Shown piece by piece: positions 42,287 to 51,308 of a DNA stretch of 64,000 bases. Source of the DNA: Clostridia bacterium (GTDB lineage: Bacteria > Bacillota > Clostridia > Christensenellales > Aristaeellaceae); the NCBI GenBank assembly GCA_017470145.1, contig JAFUFB010000025.1, positions 62,001-126,000 of the forward strand. Direction: 5' to 3'. The first letter of the stretch is position 1. The number at the start of each line of letters is the position of its first letter. A program made the translations under genes and the position numbers. A model generated the notes under the pieces. That model was not told the DNA's origin and made no database searches. It saw only the letters and a program-made list of their open reading frames with translations.

Positions 42287-42652
42287 TTAATCCGCCACGG
42301 TTTGATCGAAGGGCAGGGGAATGGTATTGGTGCCGTCCGTCCAGAGCCGATCCAGATGATAATAGGCACGATCGTCTCGGTGGAAAATGTGCACCAGGAT
42401 GTGCCCATAATCCAGCACGACCCAGCGCCCCTCGCGGCCGCCTTCCGAGCGGCGGAGGGCAAGGCCCTCCTTGGCCATCATTTCATCCACATCCTCCGCC
42501 AAGGCGCTGACCTGGGCGGCGGTGCGGCCGGAAGCGATGACCATGTAATCGCAAAGGACGGTGAGATGCCCCGTTTTCAAGGCGACGATTTCGCCCGCCT
42601 TGTGGTCATAGAGGGTTTGGGCCAATTGAACAATCAGTTCCTGATCCTGCAT
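42287..42652 (-). CDS. rsfS: Ribosomal silencing factor RsfS
   Basis: 121 residues of the Iojap/RsfS family, which binds L14 and prevents subunit joining when nutrients are low. Conserved segments GHLTVLCDYMVIASGRTAAQV and GRWVVLDYGHILVHIFHRDDRAYYHLDRLW (quoted here in parts: CDYMVIASGRT, WVVLDYGHILVHIF, YYHLDRLW). Directly downstream of nadD-yqeK, the usual Firmicutes order. Confidence 0.95.
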   Translation of the reverse strand: MQDQELIVQLAQTLYDHKAGEIVALKTGHLTVLCDYMVIASGRTAAQVSALAEDVDEMMAKEGLALRRSEGGREGRWVVLDYGHILVHIFHRDDRAYYHLDRLWTDGTNTIPLPFDQTVAD

Positions 42653-42670
42653 ATACTTTGCCTCCCTTGA

Positions 42671-43870
42671 TTATTTCTTATGGGTTCGAACTTCAGGTAA
42701 TGTTTTCAGCCAGGCGATGGTCTCCTGGGTACGGGGATGAAGATATTTCCCTCGGGAGCGAACGAAGGCCGCCGTGCCCTCCAGACTCATGAGCAGGGCT
42801 CTTTCCAAGGAGAGCTCGGACAGAGCGCGAACCTGCTCCAGCAGGGGATAGCTTTCCCGCGTAGGCTCGATGGAATCCGCCAGACAGACGCACATGGCCA
42901 GCCGGGACATGCCCGCGTGGCCTGTGTTGTGATAGGCGATGGCCTCCAGGACCTCCGGATCCGCCATGCCATATTCATTCCGGGCCACCCAGGCGCCTAC
43001 CAGGGAATGCATCAGGGCATTGCTGGAAAGGATGGTGGGATCATCCGTCAGGGAATGCTGGGTGGCGATACGCTGCATCTCTTTGAGGGGCATGCATTTG
43101 GCGCAGTCGTGCAGCAGGCCGGCCTGCTCTGCCTGACGCTGATCCTCGCCATGAACCCGGGCCAAGCGACGGGCATACCCCGCCACGGAGAGGGAATGGG
43201 CAAAGCGCCGAGGGTTCAGGGCCACAAAGAGCTTGTCGATCCAGGCGTCCGCTTCCGGCTCCCGAAGGGGCATGCCATACAGGCCCTTCAAGGTACAGAA
43301 TTCCCGCAGGGGAGAATATAAATTCGGGGTAGGCAGCCCTTGCATTAAGCGATCGCGAATCTCGGTAGAGGAGATGGAGAGGGGCTGCATCCGAATCATC
43401 ATGAATTTAGCGCCCAGGGCGGTGAGCCGGGCCTTTTCCGCATTGAAGGCCTCCAACAGCATCTCCCCCGGACGGGGGCAGATCAGAAAGGTGCACTGAG
43501 CAATCACTTCCTCGAAGCGATGCCACCGATGTAGCTTGAAGACGCCATCGGCACCTAGGATGTAGAAAAGATCAGCCTTGGGATGCTTTTTCCGCAGGGC
43601 CAGGAGCGTATCTGCCGTATAGCAGGGGGCGGGGGAATCAATCTCGAACCGGGAGGGGACGAGCCGCGGATCCTGCGAGCAGGCGGCCACCACCATCTTC
43701 CATCGATCCTCCTTGCCCACGACGCAGGCCTTGTAAGCATCATCCCCGGCGGGAATGACGTACAGCCGGTTTAGCTGGCAGGAATCCAGCGCGGCCTGGG
43801 CCATCTGGATATGCCCTTGATGAATAGGATCGAAGGCGCCACCCAAAATTCCGATTCGCTCTTTGGCCAA
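42671..43870 (-). CDS. nadD: NadD-YqeK fusion: nicotinate-nucleotide adenylyltransferase and HD hydrolase
   Basis: 399 residues. The N-terminal about 195 residues are NadD (GILGGAFDPIHQGH, ISSTEIRDRL), making NaAD from NaMN and ATP. The C-terminal about 190 residues are a YqeK-type HD domain (RRFAHSLSVAGYA, LLHDCAKCMP, DPTILSSNALMHS), a family that hydrolyses diadenosine tetraphosphate. In many Firmicutes these are separate adjacent genes. TTG start at 43870 with AAAGGAGG eight bases upstream. Followed by rsfS after 18 bases. Confidence 0.94.
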   Translation of the reverse strand: MAKERIGILGGAFDPIHQGHIQMAQAALDSCQLNRLYVIPAGDDAYKACVVGKEDRWKMVVAACSQDPRLVPSRFEIDSPAPCYTADTLLALRKKHPKADLFYILGADGVFKLHRWHRFEEVIAQCTFLICPRPGEMLLEAFNAEKARLTALGAKFMMIRMQPLSISSTEIRDRLMQGLPTPNLYSPLREFCTLKGLYGMPLREPEADAWIDKLFVALNPRRFAHSLSVAGYARRLARVHGEDQRQAEQAGLLHDCAKCMPLKEMQRIATQHSLTDDPTILSSNALMHSLVGAWVARNEYGMADPEVLEAIAYHNTGHAGMSRLAMCVCLADSIEPTRESYPLLEQVRALSELSLERALLMSLEGTAAFVRSRGKYLHPRTQETIAWLKTLPEVRTHKK

Positions 43871-43962
43871 GAAAATGTCCTCCTTTGATTTGACCCCTTT
43901 ATTATAAACCACGGAGGCCCGGGTGAAAAGGGGAAAAATCTTAAATTTGAAAGAAAAAAAGC

Positions 43963-43991
43963 TTGCAATTCGAGGGGAACCGTGATACTAT
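43963..43991 (+). promoter_or_regulatory. Promoter for rpsT
   Basis: TTGCAA, a 17-base spacer and TACTAT, about 45 bases before the start codon. Confidence 0.6.
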
Positions 43992-44037
43992 ATTCGTCGG
44001 TGATTTTTATCCGGATTCCTGAGGGAGGTGAACCACG

Positions 44038-44304
44038 TTGCCGAATATCCAGTCCGCCAAGAAGCGTGTGAAGGTCAGCGAGAAGAAGAATCTGCGGAAC
44101 CGTATCGTGAAGACCGGTGTGCGTACTTCCATTAAGAAGTTTGACGCCGCTGTCGCCGCGGATCCCCAGAACGCGCAGGCGCAGCTCTCCGCCACCGTTG
44201 CGGCGATCGACAAGGCTGCGACCAAGGGCGTTATGCATAAGAATGCTGCCAATCGCAAAAAGGCCCGTCTGGCTAAGCAGCTGAGCAAGGCTGCCGCAGT
44301 GTAA
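44038..44304 (+). CDS. rpsT: 30S ribosomal protein S20
   Basis: 88 residues, full length. MPNIQSAKKRVKVSEKKNLR at the start, Ala/Lys-rich helices throughout, and HKNAANRKKARLAK near the end are typical. Starts with TTG, a weak start codon also used by rpsT elsewhere, where it contributes to translational self-control; GGGAGGTG lies upstream. Monocistronic with promoter and terminator. Confidence 0.97.
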   Translation: MPNIQSAKKRVKVSEKKNLRNRIVKTGVRTSIKKFDAAVAADPQNAQAQLSATVAAIDKAATKGVMHKNAANRKKARLAKQLSKAAAV

Positions 44305-44336
44305 GCGAAAGCTGCGGGTTTTGCGTTCGAGAATAA

Positions 44337-44375
44337 AACACCCTTTCACCTATCGGTGAGAGGGGTTTTGTTGTG
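44337..44375 (+). terminator. Intrinsic terminator of rpsT
   Basis: CACCCTTTCACC-TATC-GGTGAGAGGGG, imperfect stem, then TTTTGTTGT. Confidence 0.7.
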
Positions 44376-44424
44376 TTCAGGGAAAAGTTGTTACAAATCG
44401 ATAAAAAAATTGTAAGAATTACAC

Positions 44425-44453
44425 TTTCAAATCCCCGTTTTTCATGCTATAAT
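44425..44453 (+). promoter_or_regulatory. Promoter for cdaA-cdaR
   Basis: TTTCAA, a 17-base spacer and a perfect TATAAT, about 40 bases before the cdaA start. Confidence 0.65.
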
Positions 44454-44491
44454 TCTCCCGCAAAAGATCCCCGCGAAGGAGGCACTTCTGG

Positions 44492-45355
44492 ATGAATGAC
44501 TTTGGCACGATGTTCAACAACATGATCTGGAACCTGACCCATCGGTTGGGCATCGTGGATATCCTGGATATCATCATCATGGCGGTCATTCTGTATGAGC
44601 TGCTGATCCTGCTGCGGCGCACCAGGAGCAGCGCCCTGCTGAAGGGCGTGTTTCTGCTGCTGGTCATTGTGATGCTGAGCTCCCTTTTAGGGTTGACCAG
44701 CCTGAACTGGCTGCTGAAGATCATATTGAACAATGGGGCGATGGTGCTGTTTATCCTCTTTCAGCCGGAGATTCGGAAGGGGCTGGAGAAAATGGGCCGG
44801 AGCACCCTGCTGGGCAAGGGGAACCAGAAGGTGGCCAGCTGGGACGCCCATGAGCGGATCGTGGCCGAAATCACGCAGACCATGATGGACCTGAGCCGCC
44901 GACGGGTGGGGGCCCTCATCTGCTTCGAACAGCGGACGGGGCTGCAGGACGTGATCGACACCGGAACCCGTGTGGACGCAGAGATTTCCGCCCCCTTGCT
45001 GGAAAATATTTTTGAGCCCAACACCCCTTTGCATGATGGCGCCGTGGTCATTCGCGGCGAAAGAGTGGAGGCGGCGGCCTGCATTCTGCCGCTGACGGAG
45101 GCCAGCGGCGTCTCCCGGGAATTGGGGACCCGCCATCGGGCGGGCATCGGGCTGAGCGAGAATTCCGACGCCACAGTGCTGATCGTGTCGGAGGAGACGG
45201 GGACTATGAGCCTGGCCCGGGGCGGCATGCTTCGCCGCCCGCTGACGGAGAAGGATCTGCGAAGCATTTTAGAGGAGATGTACGCGCCGGAAACCTCCTG
45301 GGTGCTTTCCTTCTGGAATCGCATTAAGAGAGATCGGAAGGAGGCCCGGGCATGA
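44492..45355 (+). CDS. cdaA: Diadenylate cyclase CdaA
   Basis: 287 residues. Makes cyclic di-AMP, the messenger controlling potassium and osmolyte homeostasis. Three N-terminal membrane helices span about residues 20-105, followed by the DAC domain with DGAVVIRGERV near residue 180 and the RHR motif in GTRHRAGIG near residue 212. Paired with its regulator gene cdaR through an ATGA overlap, as in other Firmicutes; glmM, often third, is absent here. Confidence 0.97.
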   Translation: MNDFGTMFNNMIWNLTHRLGIVDILDIIIMAVILYELLILLRRTRSSALLKGVFLLLVIVMLSSLLGLTSLNWLLKIILNNGAMVLFILFQPEIRKGLEKMGRSTLLGKGNQKVASWDAHERIVAEITQTMMDLSRRRVGALICFEQRTGLQDVIDTGTRVDAEISAPLLENIFEPNTPLHDGAVVIRGERVEAAACILPLTEASGVSRELGTRHRAGIGLSENSDATVLIVSEETGTMSLARGGMLRRPLTEKDLRSILEEMYAPETSWVLSFWNRIKRDRKEARA

Positions 45356-46425
45356 GCAATCGAAAGCAAAAGGAATCCTTTCCGGCCAAGCTGCTGCAGG
45401 CCGGGAAACACATCGTGTTTCATAACTGGGGCTTTAAGGTGCTGGCGCTGCTGATCAGCATCGTGCTATGGGCAGGGCTGATCAGCCAGGATGTATCCCT
45501 GACCCGGGACAAGGTTTTCAACGACGTCAGCGTCAATGTGACCGGGACGGATACCATGAAGCGCAATGGATACATCATTACCAGCGATTTGAGCGAGGCT
45601 CTGACGGGGGTGACGGCGGTGGCCGCCGTGCCCCAGCAGCAATACGAGCGCGCGGAGATTTCCAGTTACAACGTGCGGCTGGATCTCAGCCGCATCACCG
45701 GCACAGGGGAACAGGAGCTGCGCTTGGCCAGCTCCAATTCCACCACTTATGGCCGCATCACCAGCCTGAACCCTGCCTCCGTCAAGGTGGAGGTGGAGGA
45801 CTATGTGGTTCGCTATCGCATCCCTGTCTCCGTCAGCGTGGTGGGGGAATCGCCGGAGGGCTGGTATATGTCCACCCCCAGCGTGGATCCTCCGCTGGTG
45901 GCAGTTAGCGGGCCCAAGAGCCTGGTCAGCAGCATCAGCCGGGCCCGGGTGTTCCTGAATCCGGAAGAGGTGGATTGGGCGGAAGGGACCACCATATTCA
46001 CCTCCGGGCTGACATTATACAGCCGAAGCGGCGAGGAGATTACCAACCCCTTGCTGGAGGTCAGCTATGATAACGTCATGCTGGACAGCGTCGTATTGGA
46101 GGCTACAATTTTGCCCACCAGGAGCTTCCAGGTGGCCAGCCAGATTGGTATGGTGAACGAGCCGGCAGAGGGATACGAGGTCAAGGCGGTGCATGTGAGC
46201 CCGGAAAAGGTGACGGTGGCAGCCCGCAGCGAGGTGTTGAGCGAGGTGGGCGAGCTGGCCCTGAGCGAGCGTCTGATCGACCTGGCGGGCTTGGATGAAA
46301 CCACCAGCTTCCAGATAAAGGTATCCAAGCCCAGCGATGATGCCGTGCTGAGCAACGACACCATCACGGTGACGGTAGAGGTCGGCCCGGTGGAGGCGGA
46401 GGAGTCTGATCCGGAGGGAGCATAA
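45352..46425 (+). CDS. cdaR: CdaR (YbbR-domain) regulator of CdaA
   Basis: 357 residues. One N-terminal membrane helix (FKVLALLISIVLWAGLIS, about residues 28-45) and an extracytoplasmic part made of three to four YbbR repeats (for example VSVSVVGESPEGWYMSTPSV near residue 160, VATSQIG-like VASQIGMVNEPAEGYEV near residue 262). Known CdaR proteins modulate CdaA at the membrane. It overlaps cdaA by four bases. Confidence 0.94.
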   Translation: MSNRKQKESFPAKLLQAGKHIVFHNWGFKVLALLISIVLWAGLISQDVSLTRDKVFNDVSVNVTGTDTMKRNGYIITSDLSEALTGVTAVAAVPQQQYERAEISSYNVRLDLSRITGTGEQELRLASSNSTTYGRITSLNPASVKVEVEDYVVRYRIPVSVSVVGESPEGWYMSTPSVDPPLVAVSGPKSLVSSISRARVFLNPEEVDWAEGTTIFTSGLTLYSRSGEEITNPLLEVSYDNVMLDSVVLEATILPTRSFQVASQIGMVNEPAEGYEVKAVHVSPEKVTVAARSEVLSEVGELALSERLIDLAGLDETTSFQIKVSKPSDDAVLSNDTITVTVEVGPVEAEESDPEGA

Positions 46426-46428
46426 AGA

Positions 46429-46536
46429 AAACGCTGATTAAAGCTCCCCCGCGGAGCGGGGGAGCGAGAAAACTCTTGTAAATCAACGAAGTATGCAAAA
46501 GGCTTTTAGGCTGATGTTTAAATAAATCAGCGTTTC
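46429..46536. repeat. Dispersed intergenic repeat, copy C (best-preserved ends)
   Basis: Begins AAACGCTGATTAAAGCTCCCCC and ends AAATAAATCAGCGTTT, so its ends form an 11-bp terminal inverted repeat (AAACGCTGATT / AATCAGCGTTT). In between are CCGCGGAGCGGGGGAGCGAGAAAA (core hairpin CTCCCCC-GCGGAGC-GGGGGAG) and a variable middle with GGCTTTTAGGCTGAT. Starts a few bases after the cdaR stop. Confidence 0.8.
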
Positions 46537-46604
46537 ATAAAAAGGGAAAAGAAACTGTGACCGTGGGATGAAGGGCGCAAGAAAGGGAGCGGCAGAGAAA
46601 GCAG

Positions 46605-47225
46605 ATGGGAACGCTGGCAAATTCCATCTTCCAGGCTATGCTGGGATGGGTTCGAACGCTGAGTGCCCAGGTCTGGACCACGGCGTCCTCCCCGGAGAGC
46701 GGCACCTTTCTACGATGGATCGGGGAGAACTGGAAGCTGCTGGCAGCGGGCCTTTGCCTGGTGGGAATGGTGCTGGATCTGATCATCTACCTGTTCCGCT
46801 GGCAGCCCTATCGCGCCTGGCGCAGCTTTTTCCGAAGGAGAAGGCTGGCCCGGGAGGAAGGAGCGGAAGCCTTCCAGGAAGAGGAGATAGATCCGCAGTA
46901 TGGCTATATGCAGGCGGAAGCTGAGCCAAACCGACGGGAAAACCATTCCACTCCCATGACTGTTCCGGGAGATGAATTCACCAGAGCGCCGGAGGAGGAT
47001 GCTTGGAGTCGGCCGGCAGAAGCCTGGGAACGGCCGCAGCCGGAGGGGACCACCGCTGCCTTCGAACAGGCGATTCTGCCCCGGAAGCGGCGACGCGTGG
47101 CCCAGCTTTTGGCGGAGGACGCGGGGGAAACCGCCACCCCAGACCAGCTGATCGATCAATACGCGGCCTATCGTCGGCCGGTATATCCTCGCAGCTGGAA
47201 GGCAGAGGAGGGGGACGAAGGATGA
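46605..47225 (+). CDS. Membrane protein of unknown function
   Basis: 206 residues. Short N-terminal amphipathic region, one membrane helix (LLAAGLCLVGMVLDLIIYLF, about residues 45-64), then a basic Arg-rich stop-transfer (RAWRSFFRRRR) and a long acidic, Pro-rich cytoplasmic tail. No family recognised. It overlaps the next P-loop gene by ATGA, which suggests a linked function. Confidence 0.72.
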   Translation: MGTLANSIFQAMLGWVRTLSAQVWTTASSPESGTFLRWIGENWKLLAAGLCLVGMVLDLIIYLFRWQPYRAWRSFFRRRRLAREEGAEAFQEEEIDPQYGYMQAEAEPNRRENHSTPMTVPGDEFTRAPEEDAWSRPAEAWERPQPEGTTAAFEQAILPRKRRRVAQLLAEDAGETATPDQLIDQYAAYRRPVYPRSWKAEEGDEG

Positions 47226-47905
47226 GACAATCAATCGCTTTTCCCCGGTTCATTGTGCTGACGGGAAATTATGGCAGCGGGAAAACGGAGCTGGCCCTGA
47301 ATCTGGCCTTCCGCTTCACGGCGGATGGAAAAAGGACCACTCTGGTGGATCTGGACATCGTCAATCCCTATTTCCGCAGCGCGGAAAAGAAGGCGGAGCT
47401 GGAAGCGGCGGGGGTCACTACCTTTTCGCCCACCTTTGCCCTGAGCACTGTGGATATTCCTGCGCTGCCAGCGGAAATCCAGAGCGTTTTTGAGCTCCCC
47501 TCCGATCATGTGATTTTCGATGTAGGCGGGGATGATACCGGGGCCGCGGCGCTGGGAAGATATGCACCCCAGTTTCAAGCCCATCGGGCGGAGACGCTGT
47601 CCCTGCTGGTGATCAACTGTATGCGCCCTCTGACGGAAAGGGAAGAGGATATTCTGGATCTGGCAGGACGTATCGGCGCCCGCGGAAGGCTGGGGATTGA
47701 TCTCCTGGTCAACAACACCAACCTGGCGGATCGGACGGAGCCGGAGATGGTGGAGGCGGGAGAGAAGATGGTCTTGGCCTGTGCTGAGAAAATGGGAATC
47801 CAACGGGTGATCACCGTTGGAGAAAAAACAATTCTGGAGCAGTGCAGGCTTCAGACCCCATGGATGGAAATAGAACGGAGGATGGTTCCGGAGTGGATGG
47901 AATGA
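47222..47905 (+). CDS. P-loop nucleotide-binding protein (CobQ/MinD-like)
   Basis: 227 residues. Walker A is LTGNYGSGKTELALNLA near residue 13; switch-like LVDLDIVNPYFRS and VIFDVGGDDTGAAALGRY follow. This arrangement is of the SIMIBI P-loop group, a broad set of ATPases including CobB-like and MinD-like proteins. Specific role unknown. Overlaps the membrane-protein gene before it and the rRNA methyltransferase after it, each by four bases. Confidence 0.82.
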   Translation: MRQSIAFPRFIVLTGNYGSGKTELALNLAFRFTADGKRTTLVDLDIVNPYFRSAEKKAELEAAGVTTFSPTFALSTVDIPALPAEIQSVFELPSDHVIFDVGGDDTGAAALGRYAPQFQAHRAETLSLLVINCMRPLTEREEDILDLAGRIGARGRLGIDLLVNNTNLADRTEPEMVEAGEKMVLACAEKMGIQRVITVGEKTILEQCRLQTPWMEIERRMVPEWME

Positions 47906-49215
47906 TGGAAGGAATCCAGCTGCCGGAGGTCTTTGTGCAAAGAATTGGCGGGCAGCTGGGAGAAGAGCTGCCCGCGTTTTTATCCGCCTTGGAGGGGACG
48001 CCCCTGCGGGGACTGCGGATGAATCCCTTTCGGAAGGACGGAGAAAAGCCCTTCCGGGATACGGGTGGGGCCATCCCCTGGGCTCGGAACGCGTGGGAGT
48101 TAGATTTGAATTCTCCGGCCGGAACCACCGTAGCCCATGAGGCCGGGGCCTTCTATCTGCAGGAGCCCTGCGCCATGTTGCCCGCGGCGGTGATGGCCGC
48201 CAGGCCGGGAGAAAAGATTCTGGATCTTTGCGCGGCACCCGGGGGAAAGAGTACCCAAATCGGCACGGATCTGGCGGGGAAAGGCCTGCTGGTGTGCAAC
48301 GAACCTGTGCCCTCCCGAGCGGGGATCTTGAGCCGAAACATTGAGCGGATGGGCATCCCGAATGCGATTGTGACCTGCGCTTATCCGAAACAGCTGGCAA
48401 AGAACTGGCCAGAGGGGTTTGATGGCGTCATGGTGGACGCCCCCTGCAGCGGGGAGGGCATGTTCCGACGACATCCGGAAACCCGGAGGGAATGGACGCT
48501 GGAGAAGTCCGCGGGCTGCGCGGAGCGGCAGGCGGAGATCCTGGACCGGGCTGCGGAGATGGTTCGCCCCGGGGGGAGACTGATTTATTCCACCTGCACC
48601 TGGAACCCAGCGGAGAACGAGGAGCAGATTTTCCGGTTTTTGGATAAGCATCCAGAATTTTCCCTGGAGCCTTTCATAGTGCCGGGAATTGTGGGGGGAA
48701 AGGGCTTCCACACCTGTTGGCTGCATCGCACCCGAGGAGAGGGACAGTTTGTAGCCAAGCTGCGGAAGGCGGGGGAGGCGGAAGCTTATCTGGCTGCGGG
48801 GGAGGCTGCATTCCGGCTGCCAGCGGAGGCCTACAAAGCCTGGCAGCAGAGCGGCATCCGAACGGAGCGCCCCAACGCAGCCTTTGGCCAGACCCTAACA
48901 CGGCTGGAAATCATCCCCGACTTGAAAGGCATCCATGTGCTACGGTTGGGGCTCCATTTGGGTCAGATTCGAGGAAAGCTGTTCCTGCCAGACCACGCAT
49001 CTGCGGTGGGAATGCGCCGACCGGATATGCCTAAGGTGGCTTTGACGGACGAGGAAGCACTGAAATACATGGCGGGGGAGACTATCCCGGGAGATATGAA
49101 GGGATGGGTGATTCTGACCTGGCAAGGCCTTGCCCTGGGATGGGGCAAGGGCAGCGATGGGATGATAAAGAACCATTATCCCAAAGGGCTGCGGAATGGG
49201 AAGCTGATCATATGA
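47902..49215 (+). CDS. RsmF-like rRNA (cytosine-C5) methyltransferase
   Basis: 437 residues. NOL1/NOP2/Sun family SAM-dependent methyltransferase. SAM site ILDLCAAPGGKSTQIG is near residue 105, the motif IV Cys is in VDAPCSGEGMFR and the catalytic Cys in YSTCTWNPAENEEQ. The C-terminal about 150 residues include the RsmF-type PUA-like region (LGLHLGQIRGKLFLPDHA, KGWVILTWQGLALGWGKG). The ATG at 47902 overlaps the previous stop (ATGA). Confidence 0.92.
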   Translation: MMEGIQLPEVFVQRIGGQLGEELPAFLSALEGTPLRGLRMNPFRKDGEKPFRDTGGAIPWARNAWELDLNSPAGTTVAHEAGAFYLQEPCAMLPAAVMAARPGEKILDLCAAPGGKSTQIGTDLAGKGLLVCNEPVPSRAGILSRNIERMGIPNAIVTCAYPKQLAKNWPEGFDGVMVDAPCSGEGMFRRHPETRREWTLEKSAGCAERQAEILDRAAEMVRPGGRLIYSTCTWNPAENEEQIFRFLDKHPEFSLEPFIVPGIVGGKGFHTCWLHRTRGEGQFVAKLRKAGEAEAYLAAGEAAFRLPAEAYKAWQQSGIRTERPNAAFGQTLTRLEIIPDLKGIHVLRLGLHLGQIRGKLFLPDHASAVGMRRPDMPKVALTDEEALKYMAGETIPGDMKGWVILTWQGLALGWGKGSDGMIKNHYPKGLRNGKLII

Positions 49216-49230
49216 GGAGGGGGAGTTGCA

Positions 49231-49842
49231 ATGATCAAAAACATCGTTTTTGACATGGGAAATGTGCTGATTAAGTTTGAACCCGGGGAGTTTATGGATA
49301 TCGCGGGGATCACCAACCCGGAGGATCGGCGAATCATCCATGACGAGCTGTTCGTCAGCGTGGAATGGGCCCAGATGGATATGGGCGTGGAAACCGAGGA
49401 TAGCTTTGAACCGAAGGTGCTAGCCCGAATTCCGGAACGGTTGCGAGAAAAGACGAAAAACCTGCTGCATAACTGGGCATATCCCCGGCAGATGATTCCT
49501 GGCATGGAGGATTTGGTGAAACGCTTAAAGGCTGCTGGATACGGTATTTATCTGCTGAGCAATGCCAGCGTAAATCAGCCCTCCTATTGGGAGCCTCTGC
49601 CCATCGCGAAATACTTTGATGGTACGTTGATCTCTGCCCATGTGAAGACGGTGAAGCCCTGTCCAGCGATCTATCGGCTGTTTACAGAGGAGTTTCACCT
49701 GCAGGAAGAGGAGTGTGTCTTTATTGATGACGCCCCTATCAACGTGGCAGGAGCCATTGCCTGTGGATGGCAGGGGATCGTGTTTCACGGCAGCGCCGCA
49801 GAGGCAGAAAGGAAGCTGAAGGAGCTTGGGGTTCAGTTTTAG
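49231..49842 (+). CDS. HAD-family hydrolase (phosphatase, YihX-like)
   Basis: 203 residues. HAD motif I is VFDMGNVLIKF at residues 5-15 (the usual DxD reads DMG-N, as in the YihX/epoxide-hydrolase-like branch), motif II LLSNAS, motif III Lys in HVKTVKPCP and motif IV FIDDAPINV. Predicted small-molecule phosphatase, with substrate unknown. GGAGGGGGAG precedes the ATG. Followed by a dispersed repeat. Confidence 0.9.
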   Translation: MIKNIVFDMGNVLIKFEPGEFMDIAGITNPEDRRIIHDELFVSVEWAQMDMGVETEDSFEPKVLARIPERLREKTKNLLHNWAYPRQMIPGMEDLVKRLKAAGYGIYLLSNASVNQPSYWEPLPIAKYFDGTLISAHVKTVKPCPAIYRLFTEEFHLQEEECVFIDDAPINVAGAIACGWQGIVFHGSAAEAERKLKELGVQF

Positions 49843-49870
49843 ATAGTTCTTTGCAAATTAGGGCTGTAAG

Positions 49871-49978
49871 CAAACATTGATGAAAGCTCCCCCGCGGAGC
49901 GGGGGAGCAAGAAAAGCACTGGTAAATGGGCGGAGAAAACAGAATACTTTTGCGCTGATATGCTACATATCGGCGTTT
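49871..49978. repeat. Dispersed intergenic repeat, copy D
   Basis: AAACATTGATGAAAGCTCCC, then CCGCGGAGCGGGGGAGCAAGAAAA, a variable middle with AATACTTTTGCGCTGATA, and ATATCGGCGTTT at the end. Same block order as copies A-C. It fills the gap between convergent genes. Confidence 0.75.
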
Positions 49979-49985
49979 TTGATTA

Positions 49986-51137
49986 TTATCGGTGGGCTAA
50001 GCCTCGGGCGGCAGCCAAACCATCCGCCAGGGCCAGGATATCCTCCTTCGTGGTAAAGCGACTGAACCCAATGCGCAGGGCGCCATCAATCACCTCGGGA
50101 CGCATATCCAGCGCTTCCAGCACATGGCTGCGCTTCCCTTGCTTGCAGGCGGAGGATTTGGACACATAAATGCCCTGGCTTTCCAGGAAATTCATCAGCA
50201 CCTCGCTGCGCCAGCCTGGCATAGAAATATTCAGCAGATGAGGCGCTTCCGTTTCCAGGTATCGCATTTCCGGCAGCAAGGCAGTCAGCTTTTCCACCGC
50301 CAGATGCTTCATGGCTTGAATATGTTTAATTTGGGCATCCTGTCGGCAGGCGGCGGCGAAGGCCGCGATCTGGGGCAGGGGTTCGGTGCCTGCCCGGCGC
50401 TCCGATTCCTGACTGCCGCCAATGATCAGGGGCTTCAGCTTAACACCCGATTTGATATACAGGGCGCCGATCCCCTTCGGCGCGTGAATCTTGTGCCCGC
50501 TGATGGAGATCAGATCCGCACCCAAGGATCGGGCCTGGAAGGGAACCTTCTTGAAGGCTTGCACCGCGTCGGTATGCAGGAGGGCAGGGGAAGCAGCCTT
50601 CTTTAACACATCGGCGATGGCATGAATATCCGTGACTGCGCCGGTTTCGTTATTCACCATCATGAGGGAAACGAGGATAGTATCCTCCCGCAGCGCTTCC
50701 CGCACCATTTCGGGCATAATTCGGCCAGTGGCGTCCGGCTTGAGCCGCGTGACAGAAAAGCCCCGGGACTCCAACACCTCCAGGCTGCGGCGAATAGCGT
50801 CATGCTCTACCAGGCTGCTAATGATGTGCCTCCCCTGGCGCTTTTTGCTTTCTGCGCCGGAAAGCAGAGCCCAGTTGTCGCTCTCGGACCCACAGGAGGT
50901 AAAGACAATTTCGGAGGCCTGGCGGGCACCCAGGGCATCGGCCACCTCCTGGCGGCTTTGATCCAACAGCTTTCGGGCCTCCCGGCCCTTGGCATGGGTG
51001 GAGGAGGGATTTCCATAAATCTCCGTCATCGCTTGTAGGGCGGCTTCGGCCGCTTCGGGACAGACCTGGGTGGTAGCTGCGTTATCTAAATAATGCTCCA
51101 AAGCAATTTCACGCTCCTCGTCAAATTCGGAAGACAT
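49986..51137 (-). CDS. Cysteine desulfurase (NifS/IscS family), paralogue 2
   Basis: About 383 residues. Same reaction class as the enzyme at 39.96 kb but clearly diverged: YLDNAATTQVCPEA start, PLP Lys in SGHKIHAPKG, active Cys in SSACKQGKRSHVLEAL. The shorter active-site loop differs from GGSACTSGSS of paralogue 1. The start is uncertain: ATG at 51137 has no good ribosome binding site, and a TTG at 51101 (MEHYLDNAATT) with GAGGAG upstream is an alternative. No partner gene adjacent. Confidence 0.9.
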   Translation of the reverse strand: MSSEFDEEREIALEHYLDNAATTQVCPEAAEAALQAMTEIYGNPSSTHAKGREARKLLDQSRQEVADALGARQASEIVFTSCGSESDNWALLSGAESKKRQGRHIISSLVEHDAIRRSLEVLESRGFSVTRLKPDATGRIMPEMVREALREDTILVSLMMVNNETGAVTDIHAIADVLKKAASPALLHTDAVQAFKKVPFQARSLGADLISISGHKIHAPKGIGALYIKSGVKLKPLIIGGSQESERRAGTEPLPQIAAFAAACRQDAQIKHIQAMKHLAVEKLTALLPEMRYLETEAPHLLNISMPGWRSEVLMNFLESQGIYVSKSSACKQGKRSHVLEALDMRPEVIDGALRIGFSRFTTKEDILALADGLAAARGLAHR

Positions 51138-51216
51138 TTTATCAAACCCGCATCGGCTTTGCAATTCAAATGGATTTTTTTACCAGCCTAATCGGTGGAA
51201 GCTTTCATTTTTTACA

Positions 51217-51245
51217 TTGACTTGCAGGCTTTTTCATGCTATCCT
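51217..51245 (+). promoter_or_regulatory. Promoter for the KDPG aldolase-KDG kinase genes
   Basis: TTGACT, a 17-base spacer and TATCCT. Confidence 0.65.
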
Positions 51246-51308
51246 TCATGCAGAGTTTCTATGCCAATTTTCAGGCATTCAAACGAAAAGAAGGGAGTGC
51301 TATTGATC

